The position numbers were made by a program, and so were the translations under genes. The notes below the pieces were generated by a model that was not told the DNA's origin, did not search any database, and saw only the letters and a program-made list of their open reading frames with translations. From Fusobacterium_C sp036516095 (GTDB lineage: Bacteria; Fusobacteriota; Fusobacteriia; Fusobacteriales; Fusobacteriaceae): a DNA stretch of 64,000 nucleotides. Shown piece after piece: positions 52,690 through 62,362 of this stretch (positions are counted from its first letter, which is position 1; each line of letters opens with the position of its first letter). The stretch is taken from the NCBI RefSeq assembly GCF_036516095.1, contig NZ_DATBUM010000017.1, positions 1-64,000 on the forward strand, read 5' to 3'.

Positions 52690-53078
52690 GAGGAATTATT
52701 TTAGTGTTGGCGGCTATTATTATATGCATTGCTTTGATGAGCAGGCCGGATCGTTTGACAGAAATAGAAAATGCGGAGCAGACTTCCTTATCCTTAAGAC
52801 ATTTTCGGGTGTCTTTAGAACAATATTATCAAGAGTATAAGAATTATCCTAAGGATTTGACACAAGATGAAAAATTTTTGGAAATTTATGGAAAGAAAGA
52901 ATTGGATGGAACAAGATCCTATAGAGACAAAAAAGAAAATAATGTAATACATATTGTCGAGGATTTTAAAGAAGTCAGTGACGATGGAGGATGGAATTAC
53001 AATCCTACAACAGGAGAAATTCGTGCTAATTTAGAATTTGACAGTTATCATCAAAAAATTGATTGGCATGTTATGTGA
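52686..53078 (+). CDS. Pseudopilin-like small membrane protein
   Basis: The 130-residue product starts at a TTG at 52686 with AAGGAGGGTTTCATT before it. A hydrophobic N-terminus (about residues 4-17) is followed by a helix and then LEQYYQEYKNYPKDL and DGGWNYNPTTGEIRANLEF, strikingly like the C-terminal part of type II secretion/type IV major pseudopilins (Y...YP...L and DGGW.Y...TGEI.AN). No prepilin-peptidase site (G|FxxxE) is present. It stands alone between yqeH and a flavoprotein. Function unknown. Confidence 0.65.
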   Translation: MRGIILVLAAIIICIALMSRPDRLTEIENAEQTSLSLRHFRVSLEQYYQEYKNYPKDLTQDEKFLEIYGKKELDGTRSYRDKKENNVIHIVEDFKEVSDDGGWNYNPTTGEIRANLEFDSYHQKIDWHVM

Positions 53079-53092
53079 TAGAAAGGAAAGGT

Positions 53093-54517
53093 ATGAAGAA
53101 AGAGTACGATATATTGTTTTTGGGTGGAGGACAGGCAGGAGTTTTTGGAGCGTATGAGGCGGCAAAGAAAAATCCGAATTTAAAGATTGCCATCATTGAT
53201 CGTGGGAAAATGTTGGATAAGAGGATTTGTCCTAAAGAGAAGTTAGGTTATTGTGTAAATTGTCCCACTTGTGCCATTATTTATGGAGTAAGCGGGGCAG
53301 GAGCTTTTTCAGATTCCAAATTTAACATGGATTATCGAGTAGGAGGAGATGTCCACACGGTAGTTGGAAAAAAAATAGTGAATGAAACCATTGATTATGT
53401 GGTTTCCATTTATCGAGATTTTGGATTTCAAGAAGAACCGGCAGGTTTAAAGTATAACAAAGTCATGGAAGAAATTAAAAGAAAATGTATTGAAAACGGA
53501 GTGCAATTAGTGGATACTCCTACTATGCATTTAGGAACAGATGGTTCTCGGAAGTTATACCAAAAGATGCTGGAATTTTTAATCGGTCAAAAAGTGGATT
53601 TTATTGTGGATGCCAAAATTACGGATTTAATAATAGAAGACAATGAGATTCAGGGAGCGATTGTCGAAAAAAATAATAAAGTGGAAACATATTATTCTAA
53701 ACATGTAGTCATTGCTATGGGACGAAGTGGTGCAGCAAAAATGATGAAATTTGCGAATACGCATAAAATTTCATACCAAGTTGGGGCAATTGACATTGGA
53801 GTTCGTGCCGAAATTCCAAATATTGTAATGAGAGATATCAATGAAAACTTTTATGAAGCGAAGATGATTTATTATTCCAAAACGTACGGAGATAAGATGA
53901 GAACATTTTGTAGTAATCCCGGAGGGTTTCTAGCAGCAGAAAAATATGGAGAAGATGTCATTTTGGCGAATGGACATGCTTTTAAAGATAGAAAATCAGA
54001 AAATACAAATCTAGCTCTGCTTTGTACAAAACATTTCACGGAACCTTTTAAAGAACCTTTTGAGTATGCGACTGCCATTGCTAGAATGTCAGCTATGCTT
54101 ACTGGAGGGAAATTATTAGTACAATCTTATCGGGATTTAAAACAAGGGAAGAGATCTACTGAAGAAAGTATGACACGTTTAAATATTGTTCCCACGACAG
54201 AAGATTATATCCCGGGAGATATTTCTTTGGCTTGTCCGAAAAGAATTTTGGATAATATTATGGAGTTTATTGAAGTTCATGACAAGATTACGCCAGGCTT
54301 TGCTTCAGGGGATCTACTTTTGTACTTCCCGGAAATTAAGTTTAGAAGTACCAGATTAGATATTGATAAAAATATGCAGACCTCAGTAAAAGGGTTATAT
54401 GCGGCCGGAGACAGTTCTGGTTATGGAAGCGGATTAAATATTGCAGCTGTCATGGGAGTCTTGGCTGTTAGAGCGATTTTGAAAGAAATAGGTGATGAAA
54501 GTGACATTTTGGAATAA
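53093..54517 (+). CDS. COG2509-type FAD-dependent dehydrogenase
   Basis: The start at 53093 behind GAAAGGAAAGGT gives 474 residues beginning MKKEYDILFLGGGQAGVFG, an FAD Rossmann motif. The segment CPKEKLGYCVNCPTCAIIYG, then VSGAGAFSDSKFNMDYRVGG, and the C-terminal GLYAAGDSSGYGSGLNIAAV match the uncharacterised COG2509 dehydrogenases. The four-cysteine cluster suggests an extra redox or metal site. The substrate is unknown. Its end overlaps the start of ftsY. Confidence 0.85.
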   Translation: MKKEYDILFLGGGQAGVFGAYEAAKKNPNLKIAIIDRGKMLDKRICPKEKLGYCVNCPTCAIIYGVSGAGAFSDSKFNMDYRVGGDVHTVVGKKIVNETIDYVVSIYRDFGFQEEPAGLKYNKVMEEIKRKCIENGVQLVDTPTMHLGTDGSRKLYQKMLEFLIGQKVDFIVDAKITDLIIEDNEIQGAIVEKNNKVETYYSKHVVIAMGRSGAAKMMKFANTHKISYQVGAIDIGVRAEIPNIVMRDINENFYEAKMIYYSKTYGDKMRTFCSNPGGFLAAEKYGEDVILANGHAFKDRKSENTNLALLCTKHFTEPFKEPFEYATAIARMSAMLTGGKLLVQSYRDLKQGKRSTEESMTRLNIVPTTEDYIPGDISLACPKRILDNIMEFIEVHDKITPGFASGDLLLYFPEIKFRSTRLDIDKNMQTSVKGLYAAGDSSGYGSGLNIAAVMGVLAVRAILKEIGDESDILE

Positions 54518-55532
54518 GTTATTTGGAAAAAAAGAAAGTGAGAACCCGGAAGAGCCGGAAGAAGTTTTAGAAGAGCAGCAAATCACTGTAAAAGAAGGTA
54601 TAGAGGAAACAGAAAAAAGCAAAGGGATTTTTGCTTCTTTGCACGAAAAATTGTTTCAAACTCGGGAAGGGTTATTTTCGAAGATGAAATCTTTGTTTTC
54701 TTCTCGAAAAGTCATCGATGATGAGATGTATGAGGACTTGGAAGAATTATTGATTCAGTCCGATATTGGTTTGGAAATGACTCAAAAAATTGTACGGGAT
54801 CTGGAAGGAGCAGTAAAAAAACAGGGGGTAAAGAATCCGGAGGAAGTTTATACTGTGTTAAAGACGGTGATGGAAGATTATTTAATAGAGTCGGAAGAAG
54901 CATTTCCAAGAGAAGAGCGGAATCTGCAGGTAATATTGATTGTGGGAGTAAATGGAGTTGGAAAAACCACAACCATTGGAAAGATTGCTGCAAAATTGAA
55001 GAAGGAAGGGAAAAAAGTGATTTTGGGAGCCGGAGATACTTTTCGGGCTGCTGCGGTGGAACAATTGGAAGAATGGGCAAAACGTTCCGGGGCAGAGCTT
55101 GTAAAAGGAAAAGAGGGGGCAGATCCAGGTTCTGTTGTCTTTGATACTTTGAGCAAGGCAGAAGAAATAGAAGCGGATGTCGCCATTATTGATACAGCCG
55201 GTCGTTTACATAATAAAGCATATTTAATGAAAGAGCTGGAGAAAATCAATAATGTAGTTCGGAAAAAAATTGGAGAACGATATTATGAGTCCATTTTAGT
55301 TATTGATGGAACTACGGGACAAAATGCTTTGAATCAGGCAAAACAATTCAATGAAGTGACTCATTTAACAGGTTTTATTATTACAAAATTAGACGGGACT
55401 GCCAAAGGTGGGATTGTGTTCAGTTTATCTGAACTTTTACAGAAACCGATCCGTTTTATTGGAGTTGGAGAAAAAATAGAAGATTTAAGAAAATTCTCAA
55501 AAAAAGATTTTATTGCAGCTTTATTTGAATAA
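54495..55532 (+). CDS. ftsY: Signal recognition particle receptor FtsY
   Basis: FtsY docks SRP-ribosome complexes at the membrane. The 345-residue protein has a short acidic N-terminal A region (ENPEEPEEVLEEQQ), the four-helix N domain and the GTPase G domain with GVNGVGKTTTIGKIAAKL, DTFRAAAVEQL, DTAGRLHNKAYLM and TKLDGTAKGG. The ATG at 54495 and the GTG just before it at 54492 are both possible starts. It overlaps the upstream flavoprotein by about 20 bp. Confidence 0.97.
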   Translation: MKVTFWNKLFGKKESENPEEPEEVLEEQQITVKEGIEETEKSKGIFASLHEKLFQTREGLFSKMKSLFSSRKVIDDEMYEDLEELLIQSDIGLEMTQKIVRDLEGAVKKQGVKNPEEVYTVLKTVMEDYLIESEEAFPREERNLQVILIVGVNGVGKTTTIGKIAAKLKKEGKKVILGAGDTFRAAAVEQLEEWAKRSGAELVKGKEGADPGSVVFDTLSKAEEIEADVAIIDTAGRLHNKAYLMKELEKINNVVRKKIGERYYESILVIDGTTGQNALNQAKQFNEVTHLTGFIITKLDGTAKGGIVFSLSELLQKPIRFIGVGEKIEDLRKFSKKDFIAALFE

Positions 55533-55537
55533 AAAGA

Positions 55538-55566
55538 TTGTAATTGTATTTGAAATTTGTTAATAT
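55538..55566 (+). promoter_or_regulatory. Putative promoter of pta-ackA
   Basis: TTGTAA (55538-55543) and TAATAT (55561-55566) are 17 bp apart in the gap between ftsY and pta. A TTGACA further on has no matching -10 box. The choice is tentative. Confidence 0.45.
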
Positions 55567-55626
55567 ATGGTTGACAAACGGAAGATAAACTTAACAAAAC
55601 TAAACAAAGAGTAAGGAGTGGAGAAA

Positions 55627-56640
55627 ATGAGTTTTTTAGGACAAGTTCGAAAAAAAGCGTTACAAGCAAATCGAAGAATTGTATTACCGGAATCTTTTGA
55701 CGAAAGAATATTGAGAGCAGTCGCAGAGATTTTGAAAGAAAAGGTGGCGCAACCTGTGTTAATCGGAAATCCCGATAGAATTATGAATGATGCAAAAGCC
55801 TATGAAATTTCTTTACAAGGAGCTAGAATTGTAGATCCTGAAAATTTTGAAAGATTTGAAGTGTATGTGGACAAATTAGTAGAATTACGAGCGAAAAAAG
55901 GAATGACTCGAGAAGAAGCAACAAAGATTTTAAGAAATGACATTAACTTCTTTGGAGCTATGATGGTAAAAATGGGAGATGCGGACGGAATGGTATCAGG
56001 AGCTTCTTCTCCGACTGCAAAGGTATTGAAGGCAGCGATTCAAGTGATCGGAACAAAACCTGGAATGAAAACAGTGTCTTCTGTATTCATTATGGAATTA
56101 TCTCGATTCCAAGAAACATATGGAAGTACTTTAGTATTTGGAGATTGTTCTGTAATCCCTCATCCAAATGCAGAACAAATGGCTGATATTGCCTGTTCTT
56201 CTGCCGAAACGGCATTGTCTATTGCAAATATCAATCCAAGAGTTGCTTTGATGAGTTTTTCCACCAAAGGATCTGCAACACATGAATGTGTGGATAAAGT
56301 GATTGAAGCAGGAAGAATTTTACGAGAAAGAAAAGTTTCTTTCCGATTTGATGATGAGTTACAAGCAGATGCCGCTTTGGTGAAATCTGTGGGAGAAATT
56401 AAAGCTCCATTGTCTGATGTGTCCGGAAATGCGAATGTATTGATTTTCCCTAACTTATCTGCAGGAAACATCGGATATAAATTAGTACAAAGATTGGCAG
56501 GAGCAAATGCTTATGGACCTATTATTCAAGGATTAGCTGCTCCGGTAAATGATTTGTCAAGAGGATGTTCTATGAACGATGTTGTAGTATTAACTGCCAT
56601 TACATCAGCACAAGCATGTACAGATTGCACATTTGAATAA
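55627..56640 (+). CDS. pta: Phosphate acetyltransferase
   Basis: Pta converts acetyl-CoA and phosphate to acetyl phosphate. The start at 55627 follows AAGGAGTGGAGAAA. The 337-residue short-form enzyme has RRIVLPESFDERILRAVA, GMVSGASSPTAKVLKAAIQ, FGDCSVIPHPNAEQMADIA and the C-terminal NDLSRGCSMNDVVVLTAIT. It is followed after 22 bp by ackA, the next enzyme in acetate and ATP formation. Confidence 0.98.
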   Translation: MSFLGQVRKKALQANRRIVLPESFDERILRAVAEILKEKVAQPVLIGNPDRIMNDAKAYEISLQGARIVDPENFERFEVYVDKLVELRAKKGMTREEATKILRNDINFFGAMMVKMGDADGMVSGASSPTAKVLKAAIQVIGTKPGMKTVSSVFIMELSRFQETYGSTLVFGDCSVIPHPNAEQMADIACSSAETALSIANINPRVALMSFSTKGSATHECVDKVIEAGRILRERKVSFRFDDELQADAALVKSVGEIKAPLSDVSGNANVLIFPNLSAGNIGYKLVQRLAGANAYGPIIQGLAAPVNDLSRGCSMNDVVVLTAITSAQACTDCTFE

Positions 56641-56662
56641 AACATATGGAGGGTAAGAAAAA

Positions 56663-57865
56663 ATGAAAGTATTAGTGATTAACTGTGGAAGTTCATCTTT
56701 AAAATATCAACTAATTAACCCCGATTCTAAGGAAGTTTTTGCAAAAGGGCTTTGTGAAAGAATTGGAATAGAAGGATCTAAATTTGAATATGAAGTTCCT
56801 GCCAAGGACTTTGAAATAAAATTGGAATCTCCAATGCCGACTCACCAAGAAGCTTTAAAATTAGTCGTAGATCATTTGGTGGATAAAGAACACGGAGTCA
56901 TTGCAAGTGTGGAAGAAGTAGATGCCATTGGACACAGAGTTGTTCATGGAGGGGAAACTTTTGCAAGCTCTGTTTTGATTACAGAAGAAGTTATCAAAGC
57001 AATTGAAGATAATAATGATTTGGCACCTCTTCATAATCCGGCAAATTTAATGGGAATTCATACTTGTATGAAATTGATGCCTGGAAAACCAAATGTAGCA
57101 GTGTTTGATACGGCATTCCACCAAAGTATGCCGGCAAAAGCATTTATGTATCCATTGCCTTATGAAGATTATACAGAATTAAAAGTTAGAAAATATGGAT
57201 TCCATGGAACTTCTCATTTATATGTATCTCAAACGATGAGAGAAATTATGGGAAATCCGGAACATTCTAAAATTATTGTTTGTCATTTGGGAAATGGATC
57301 TTCCATGTCAGCGGTATGGGACGGAAAGTCAGTGGACACTTCTATGGGATTGACTCCATTGCAAGGACTTATGATGGGAACTCGTTGCGGGGATATTGAT
57401 CCGGCAGCTGTAATGTTTATTAAAGACAAAAGAGGATTAAGCGATAAAGAAATTGACAATCGTTTAAACAAACAATCCGGATTTTTAGGAATTTTTGGAA
57501 AATCTTCTGATTGTCGAGATGTGGAAGACGGAGTTGCTGCAGGAGATGAAAGAGCTATTTTAGCAGATGAAATGTTCTGTTATAGAATTAAATCTTATAT
57601 CGGTGCTTATGCTGCGGCAATGGGCGGAGTAGATGCTATCTGTTTTGCCGGTGGAATCGGAGAAAATGCAGCAGGAATTCGAGAAAAAGTATTGGAAGGA
57701 TTAGAATTTTTAGGAGTAAAATTAGACAAAGAAGTCAATGCAGTTCGTAAAAAAGGAAATGTAAAATTGTCAACAGAGGATTCCAAAGTATTGGTTTATA
57801 AAATTCCTACTAATGAAGAATTGGTCATTGCACGAGATACATTTGCAATCGTTTCTGGAAAATAA
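56663..57865 (+). CDS. ackA: Acetate kinase
   Basis: AckA makes ATP from acetyl phosphate. The 400-residue protein has VLVINCGSSSLKYQLI, AIGHRVVHGGE, VFDTAFHQSMP, YGFHGTSHLYVSQ, VCHLGNGSSMSAV and FAGGIGENAAGIRE, all canonical. It ends the pta-ackA pair and lies directly upstream of the pyruvate oxidoreductase that supplies acetyl-CoA. Confidence 0.98.
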   Translation: MKVLVINCGSSSLKYQLINPDSKEVFAKGLCERIGIEGSKFEYEVPAKDFEIKLESPMPTHQEALKLVVDHLVDKEHGVIASVEEVDAIGHRVVHGGETFASSVLITEEVIKAIEDNNDLAPLHNPANLMGIHTCMKLMPGKPNVAVFDTAFHQSMPAKAFMYPLPYEDYTELKVRKYGFHGTSHLYVSQTMREIMGNPEHSKIIVCHLGNGSSMSAVWDGKSVDTSMGLTPLQGLMMGTRCGDIDPAAVMFIKDKRGLSDKEIDNRLNKQSGFLGIFGKSSDCRDVEDGVAAGDERAILADEMFCYRIKSYIGAYAAAMGGVDAICFAGGIGENAAGIREKVLEGLEFLGVKLDKEVNAVRKKGNVKLSTEDSKVLVYKIPTNEELVIARDTFAIVSGK

Positions 57866-57897
57866 TTGATACTTCTTTACAAAGAATTAAATTATAC

Positions 57898-57927
57898 TTG
57901 ACAAATTTCTGAAAAGTATTTTACAAT
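57898..57927 (+). promoter_or_regulatory. Promoter of the pyruvate oxidoreductase gene
   Basis: A perfect TTGACA (57898-57903) and TACAAT (57922-57927) are 18 bp apart, about 60 bases before the gene, matching a highly expressed catabolic enzyme. Confidence 0.75.
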
Positions 57928-57986
57928 AAGGCGTATATAAAAGTAGTGGATAGAAATAAAAGGAATATATTAAGGAGGAAATGATT

Positions 57987-60900
57987 ATGGCTAAAAAAAT
58001 GCAGACAATGGACGGGAACCAAGCTGCAGCATATGCATCATATGCATTTACAGAAGTAGCGGGAATTTATCCGATTACCCCTTCTTCACCAATGGCAGAA
58101 TATACTGATGAATGGGCTTCTAAAGGAATGAAAAATATTTTTGGAGTTCCTGTAAAATTAGTAGAAATGCAATCAGAAGCAGGAGCAGCCGGATCTGTAC
58201 ACGGTTCTCTACAAGCAGGAGCATTGACGACTACTTATACAGCATCTCAAGGACTTTTATTAAAAATTCCTAATATGTATAAAATTGCTGGGGAATTGTT
58301 ACCGGGAGTCATTCATGTTTCAGCAAGAGCACTTTCTGCTCAAGCATTGTCCATCTTTGGAGATCACCAAGATATTTATGCAGCTAGACAAACAGGATTT
58401 GCAATGTTGGCAACAAACTCTGTGCAAGAAGTAATGGATTTAGCTGGAGTGGCTCACTTGACAGCAATTAAAACAAGAGTTCCTTTCATGCATTTCTTTG
58501 ATGGATTTAGAACTTCTCACGAAATTCAAAAAGTCGAAGTAATGGATTATGAAGTATTTAAATCTTTGGTAGATTATGAAGCAATTCAAGCTTTTCGAGA
58601 TAGAGCATTAAATCCTGAACATCCGGTAACAAGAGGAACTGCACAAAACGATGACATTTATTTCCAAGCAAGAGAAGCTCAAAATAAATTTTATGATGCA
58701 GTACCGGATGTAACAGCTCATTATATGGCTGAAATTTCAAAAGTAACAGGAAGAGATTATAAACCGTTCAACTACTACGGAGCTGCGGATGCAGAAAGAG
58801 TTATCGTAGCTATGGGATCTGTTTGTGAAGCGGCAGAGGAAGTCATTGATTACTTAAATGCGAAAGGGGAAAAAGTTGGTATGGTGAAAGTCCACTTATA
58901 CAGACCTTTCTCTGAAAAATATTTCTTTGATGTATTCCCTAAATCAGCAAAAAGAGTTGCCGTATTGGATAGAACAAAGGAACCTGGATCTTTAGGAGAA
59001 CCATTATTATTAGATGTGAAATCTTTATTCTATGGAAAGGAAAATGCACCTGTAATCGTAGGAGGAAGATACGGATTATCTTCAAAAGATACAACTCCTG
59101 CTCAAATCGTAGCAGTATTTGATAACTTAAAAGCAGATCAACCTAAGGATTTATTTACTGTTGGTATTGTAGATGACGTTACTTTTACTTCTTTAGAAGT
59201 AGGAGCACCGGTTGTAGTATCTGATCCGTCTACAAAAGCTTGTTTATTCTATGGATTGGGAGCAGATGGAACAGTAGGAGCAAATAAAAACTCTATTAAA
59301 ATTATCGGAGATAAAACAGATTTATATGCTCAAGGATATTTTGCATACGATTCTAAAAAATCAGGAGGAGTTACAAGATCTCACTTGAGATTCGGAAAAA
59401 ATCCTATTAAATCAACTTATTTAGTATCAACACCTAACTTCGTAGCTTGTTCTGTACCGGCATATTTGAATCAATATGACATGACTTCAGGACTTCGAGA
59501 AGGAGGAAAATTCTTATTGAACTGTGTTTGGGATAAAGAAGAAGCTCTTCAAAGAATACCAAACAATGTAAAAAGAGATATTGCAAGAGCAAATGGTAAA
59601 TTATACATCATTAACGCAACAAAATTAGCTCATGATATCGGATTGGGACAAAGAACCAACACGATTATGCAATCAGCTTTCTTTAAATTGGCAGAAATTA
59701 TTCCGTTTGAAGATGCACAACAATATATGAAAGATTATGCAAAAAAATCTTATGCGAAAAAAGGAGACGACATTGTTCAATTGAACTATCAAGCTATTGA
59801 TATCGGAGCTTCCGGATTGGTAGAAATTGAAGTGGATCCAGCTTGGAAGGATTTAAAAGTAGAAGCAAAAGTAGAAGAAACAAAAGATTGCAGTTGTTCT
59901 TCTTGTGATTGTTCAGCCGTAGAAAAATTCGTAGAAAGAATTGCAAAACCAGTAAATGCCATCAAAGGATATGATTTACCGGTTTCTGCATTTAACGGAT
60001 ATGAAGACGGAACCTTTGAAAACGGAACTTCCGCTTTTGAAAAGAGAGGAGTTGCGGTAGATGTACCTCTATGGGATTCTACAAAATGTATCCAATGTAA
60101 CCAATGTTCTTATGTATGTCCTCATGCTGTTATTCGACCGTTCTTAGTAAGTGAAGAAGAAAAAGCAGCTTCTCCGGTAGCATTTGATACATTAAAAGCT
60201 ATGGGAAAAGGATTGGACGGATTAACTTATAGAATTCAAGTATCTCCATTGGATTGTGTAGGATGCGGATCTTGTGTTAACGTATGTCCTGCTCCTGGAA
60301 AAGCAATTACAATGCAGCCAATTGCAGTTTCTATGGATGCAGCAGAAGATAAAAAAGCGGATTACTTATTCAATAAAGTGGAATACAGATCGAATTTAAT
60401 GTCTATTGATACAGTAAAAGGATCACAATTTGCTCAACCGTTGTTTGAATTCCACGGAGCATGTCCTGGATGTGGAGAAACTCCTTACTTGAAAGCAATT
60501 ACTCAATTGTTTGGAGATAGAATGATGGTTGCCAATGCAACTGGATGTTCTTCTATTTATAGTGGATCGGCACCAGCTACTCCATATACAACAAATTCTT
60601 GTGGAGAAGGACCATCATGGGCATCTTCTTTGTTTGAAGACAATGCGGAATTCGGAATGGGTATGCATGTAGCCGTAGAAGCATTACGAGATAGAATTCA
60701 AACAGTGATGGAAGCAAATTTAGACACGGTTTCAGAAGAAATGGCAACTTTATTCAAAGAATGGATTGCAAATAGAAAATATTCAGCAAAAACAAGAGAA
60801 ATTCGAGATATTTTAGTTCCAATGTTAGAAAAGACGGATGCAGCTTATGCAAAAGAAATTTTAGAATTGAAACAATACTTAATTAAAAAATCTCAATGGA

Positions 60901-61568
60901 TTATCGGTGGAGACGGATGGGCTTATGACATCGGTTATGGAGGATTGGATCATGTATTAGCTTCCAGCGAAGATGTAAATATCATTGTATTGGATACGGA
61001 AGTTTACTCCAATACCGGGGGACAAGCATCGAAATCTACTCCGACAGCAGCTGTTGCAAAATTTGCTGCCGCAGGAAAATCTGTTAAGAAAAAAGATCTT
61101 GCCGCTATTGCAATGTCTTATGGACATATTTATGTAGCACAAGTTTCTATGGGTGCAAACCAACAACAATACTTGAAAGCAATCAAAGAAGCGGAAGCTC
61201 ATCAAGGACCTTCTATCATCATTGCTTATGCACCTTGTATCAACCATGGAATTAAAAAAGGAATGTCAAAATCACAAACTGAAATGAAATTAGCAACAGA
61301 ATGTGGATATTGGCCATTATTCCGATACAATCCTTCTTTAGAAACTATCGGAAAAAATCCATTGGTAATTGATTCAAAAGAACCTAAGTGGGAAAAATAT
61401 GATGAATACCTATTAGGAGAAACGAGATATTTAACATTGTCAAAATCGAATCCAGAACATGCAAAAGAATTATTTGCAGAAAACAAATTTGAAGCACAAA
61501 GAAGATGGAGACAATACAAGAGATTGGCGGCTATGGACTTCTCAGAAGAAAATAGATCAGCAGAATAA
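57987..61568 (+). CDS. nifJ: Pyruvate:ferredoxin (flavodoxin) oxidoreductase
   Basis: This single-chain PFOR oxidises pyruvate to acetyl-CoA and CO2. The start at 57987 has AAGGAGG at optimal spacing. In 1,193 residues I see the N-terminal YPITPSSPMAEYTDEWAS pyruvate domain, a gamma domain, two 4Fe-4S motifs (CIQCNQCSYVCPHAV and CVGCGSCVNVCPAPGKA), and the thiamin-diphosphate domain (ACPGCGETPYLK, GGDGWAYDIGYGGLDH, TEVYSNTGGQ). An unusual CSCSSCDC run at residues 635-642 lies before the ferredoxin domain. Electrons likely pass to flavodoxin or ferredoxin. Confidence 0.97.
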   Translation: MAKKMQTMDGNQAAAYASYAFTEVAGIYPITPSSPMAEYTDEWASKGMKNIFGVPVKLVEMQSEAGAAGSVHGSLQAGALTTTYTASQGLLLKIPNMYKIAGELLPGVIHVSARALSAQALSIFGDHQDIYAARQTGFAMLATNSVQEVMDLAGVAHLTAIKTRVPFMHFFDGFRTSHEIQKVEVMDYEVFKSLVDYEAIQAFRDRALNPEHPVTRGTAQNDDIYFQAREAQNKFYDAVPDVTAHYMAEISKVTGRDYKPFNYYGAADAERVIVAMGSVCEAAEEVIDYLNAKGEKVGMVKVHLYRPFSEKYFFDVFPKSAKRVAVLDRTKEPGSLGEPLLLDVKSLFYGKENAPVIVGGRYGLSSKDTTPAQIVAVFDNLKADQPKDLFTVGIVDDVTFTSLEVGAPVVVSDPSTKACLFYGLGADGTVGANKNSIKIIGDKTDLYAQGYFAYDSKKSGGVTRSHLRFGKNPIKSTYLVSTPNFVACSVPAYLNQYDMTSGLREGGKFLLNCVWDKEEALQRIPNNVKRDIARANGKLYIINATKLAHDIGLGQRTNTIMQSAFFKLAEIIPFEDAQQYMKDYAKKSYAKKGDDIVQLNYQAIDIGASGLVEIEVDPAWKDLKVEAKVEETKDCSCSSCDCSAVEKFVERIAKPVNAIKGYDLPVSAFNGYEDGTFENGTSAFEKRGVAVDVPLWDSTKCIQCNQCSYVCPHAVIRPFLVSEEEKAASPVAFDTLKAMGKGLDGLTYRIQVSPLDCVGCGSCVNVCPAPGKAITMQPIAVSMDAAEDKKADYLFNKVEYRSNLMSIDTVKGSQFAQPLFEFHGACPGCGETPYLKAITQLFGDRMMVANATGCSSIYSGSAPATPYTTNSCGEGPSWASSLFEDNAEFGMGMHVAVEALRDRIQTVMEANLDTVSEEMATLFKEWIANRKYSAKTREIRDILVPMLEKTDAAYAKEILELKQYLIKKSQWIIGGDGWAYDIGYGGLDHVLASSEDVNIIVLDTEVYSNTGGQASKSTPTAAVAKFAAAGKSVKKKDLAAIAMSYGHIYVAQVSMGANQQQYLKAIKEAEAHQGPSIIIAYAPCINHGIKKGMSKSQTEMKLATECGYWPLFRYNPSLETIGKNPLVIDSKEPKWEKYDEYLLGETRYLTLSKSNPEHAKELFAENKFEAQRRWRQYKRLAAMDFSEENRSAE

Positions 61569-61584
61569 TTGTAGAATGATAACA

Positions 61585-61617
61585 GGAGAGAACGGAAATT
61601 TCCGTTCTCTTTTTTTG
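61585..61617 (+). terminator. Terminator of the pyruvate oxidoreductase gene
   Basis: AGAGAACGGAAA (61587-61598) and TTTCCGTTCTCT (61599-61610) form a perfect inverted repeat, followed by seven Ts. It separates the gene from the minus-strand XRE regulator. Confidence 0.92.
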
Positions 61618-61639
61618 TTTTTTAAGAGTGGATATTTAA

Positions 61640-62362
61640 TTATAAATTATCAATCAGCATCATATTGAGCTTTTGCCAGCGTGACAATTCATCTTTCGAA
61701 AACATCAGAGAATTACGAAATTCTTTTGTAAGTTCTTTTGGCGTCAGAGAAACAATACATTTAAAAGCACAAGGTTTGAGGTCAGCGGAAGAAATTCCAG
61801 TCAGCAAACCTTCCGTTGATTCACGAATATCAAGTGGGTTGAATATGTACAGTAAATCCTCTTCTAAAAAATTATGTTGATTGACGAAAGAAAATCGTAT
61901 GAGCATATCACTATAAACCACTTTACCGGAATAAAAAGTCTCTATACTTTTTCCGGATGGACTCAGTGCACTTATAGAAAGCAGAGCTTCAAATAAATTT
62001 GATTGAGTTTGCAGTTCTCGGATGTCAATGATTCCATCTTTGAGTCTTTTGTATCTTCCGTCGTAAAAATATAGATAAAGCCTTCGAGAGGTGTAAAAGG
62101 GGCTTTTTCCAGATGGATTTATGAAAGCCGGTGCCGGGTATTCTTTTTCATCTTCAAAATTTATGAGTCTATTCATAGGCACATGTAGCGCTTGGCTGAT
62201 TTCAAATAGAGTTTGTACATCTAATGTAATATCACCGTTTTCATATTTGCTCACACTCGCTTTGCTCTTATGAATTTGATTTGCAAGTTCCTGCAAAGTC
62301 AATCCTAAATTTTTCCTGTACATATGAATTTGTTGTCCTATTTTTTGATTTAAGTTCTTCAT
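61640..62362 (-). CDS. XRE-family transcriptional regulator
   Basis: The 240-residue protein has an N-terminal Cro/CI helix-turn-helix (QIHMYRKNLGLTLQELANQI, HKSKASVSKYENGD) over residues 1-66, and a longer C-terminal part with no motif I recognise, containing YTSRRLYLYFYDGRYKRL and a possible ligand-sensing region. It is divergent from the SNF symporter gene across a 339-bp intergenic region, so it probably regulates that gene and itself. Confidence 0.88.
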   Translation of the reverse strand: MKNLNQKIGQQIHMYRKNLGLTLQELANQIHKSKASVSKYENGDITLDVQTLFEISQALHVPMNRLINFEDEKEYPAPAFINPSGKSPFYTSRRLYLYFYDGRYKRLKDGIIDIRELQTQSNLFEALLSISALSPSGKSIETFYSGKVVYSDMLIRFSFVNQHNFLEEDLLYIFNPLDIRESTEGLLTGISSADLKPCAFKCIVSLTPKELTKEFRNSLMFSKDELSRWQKLNMMLIDNL

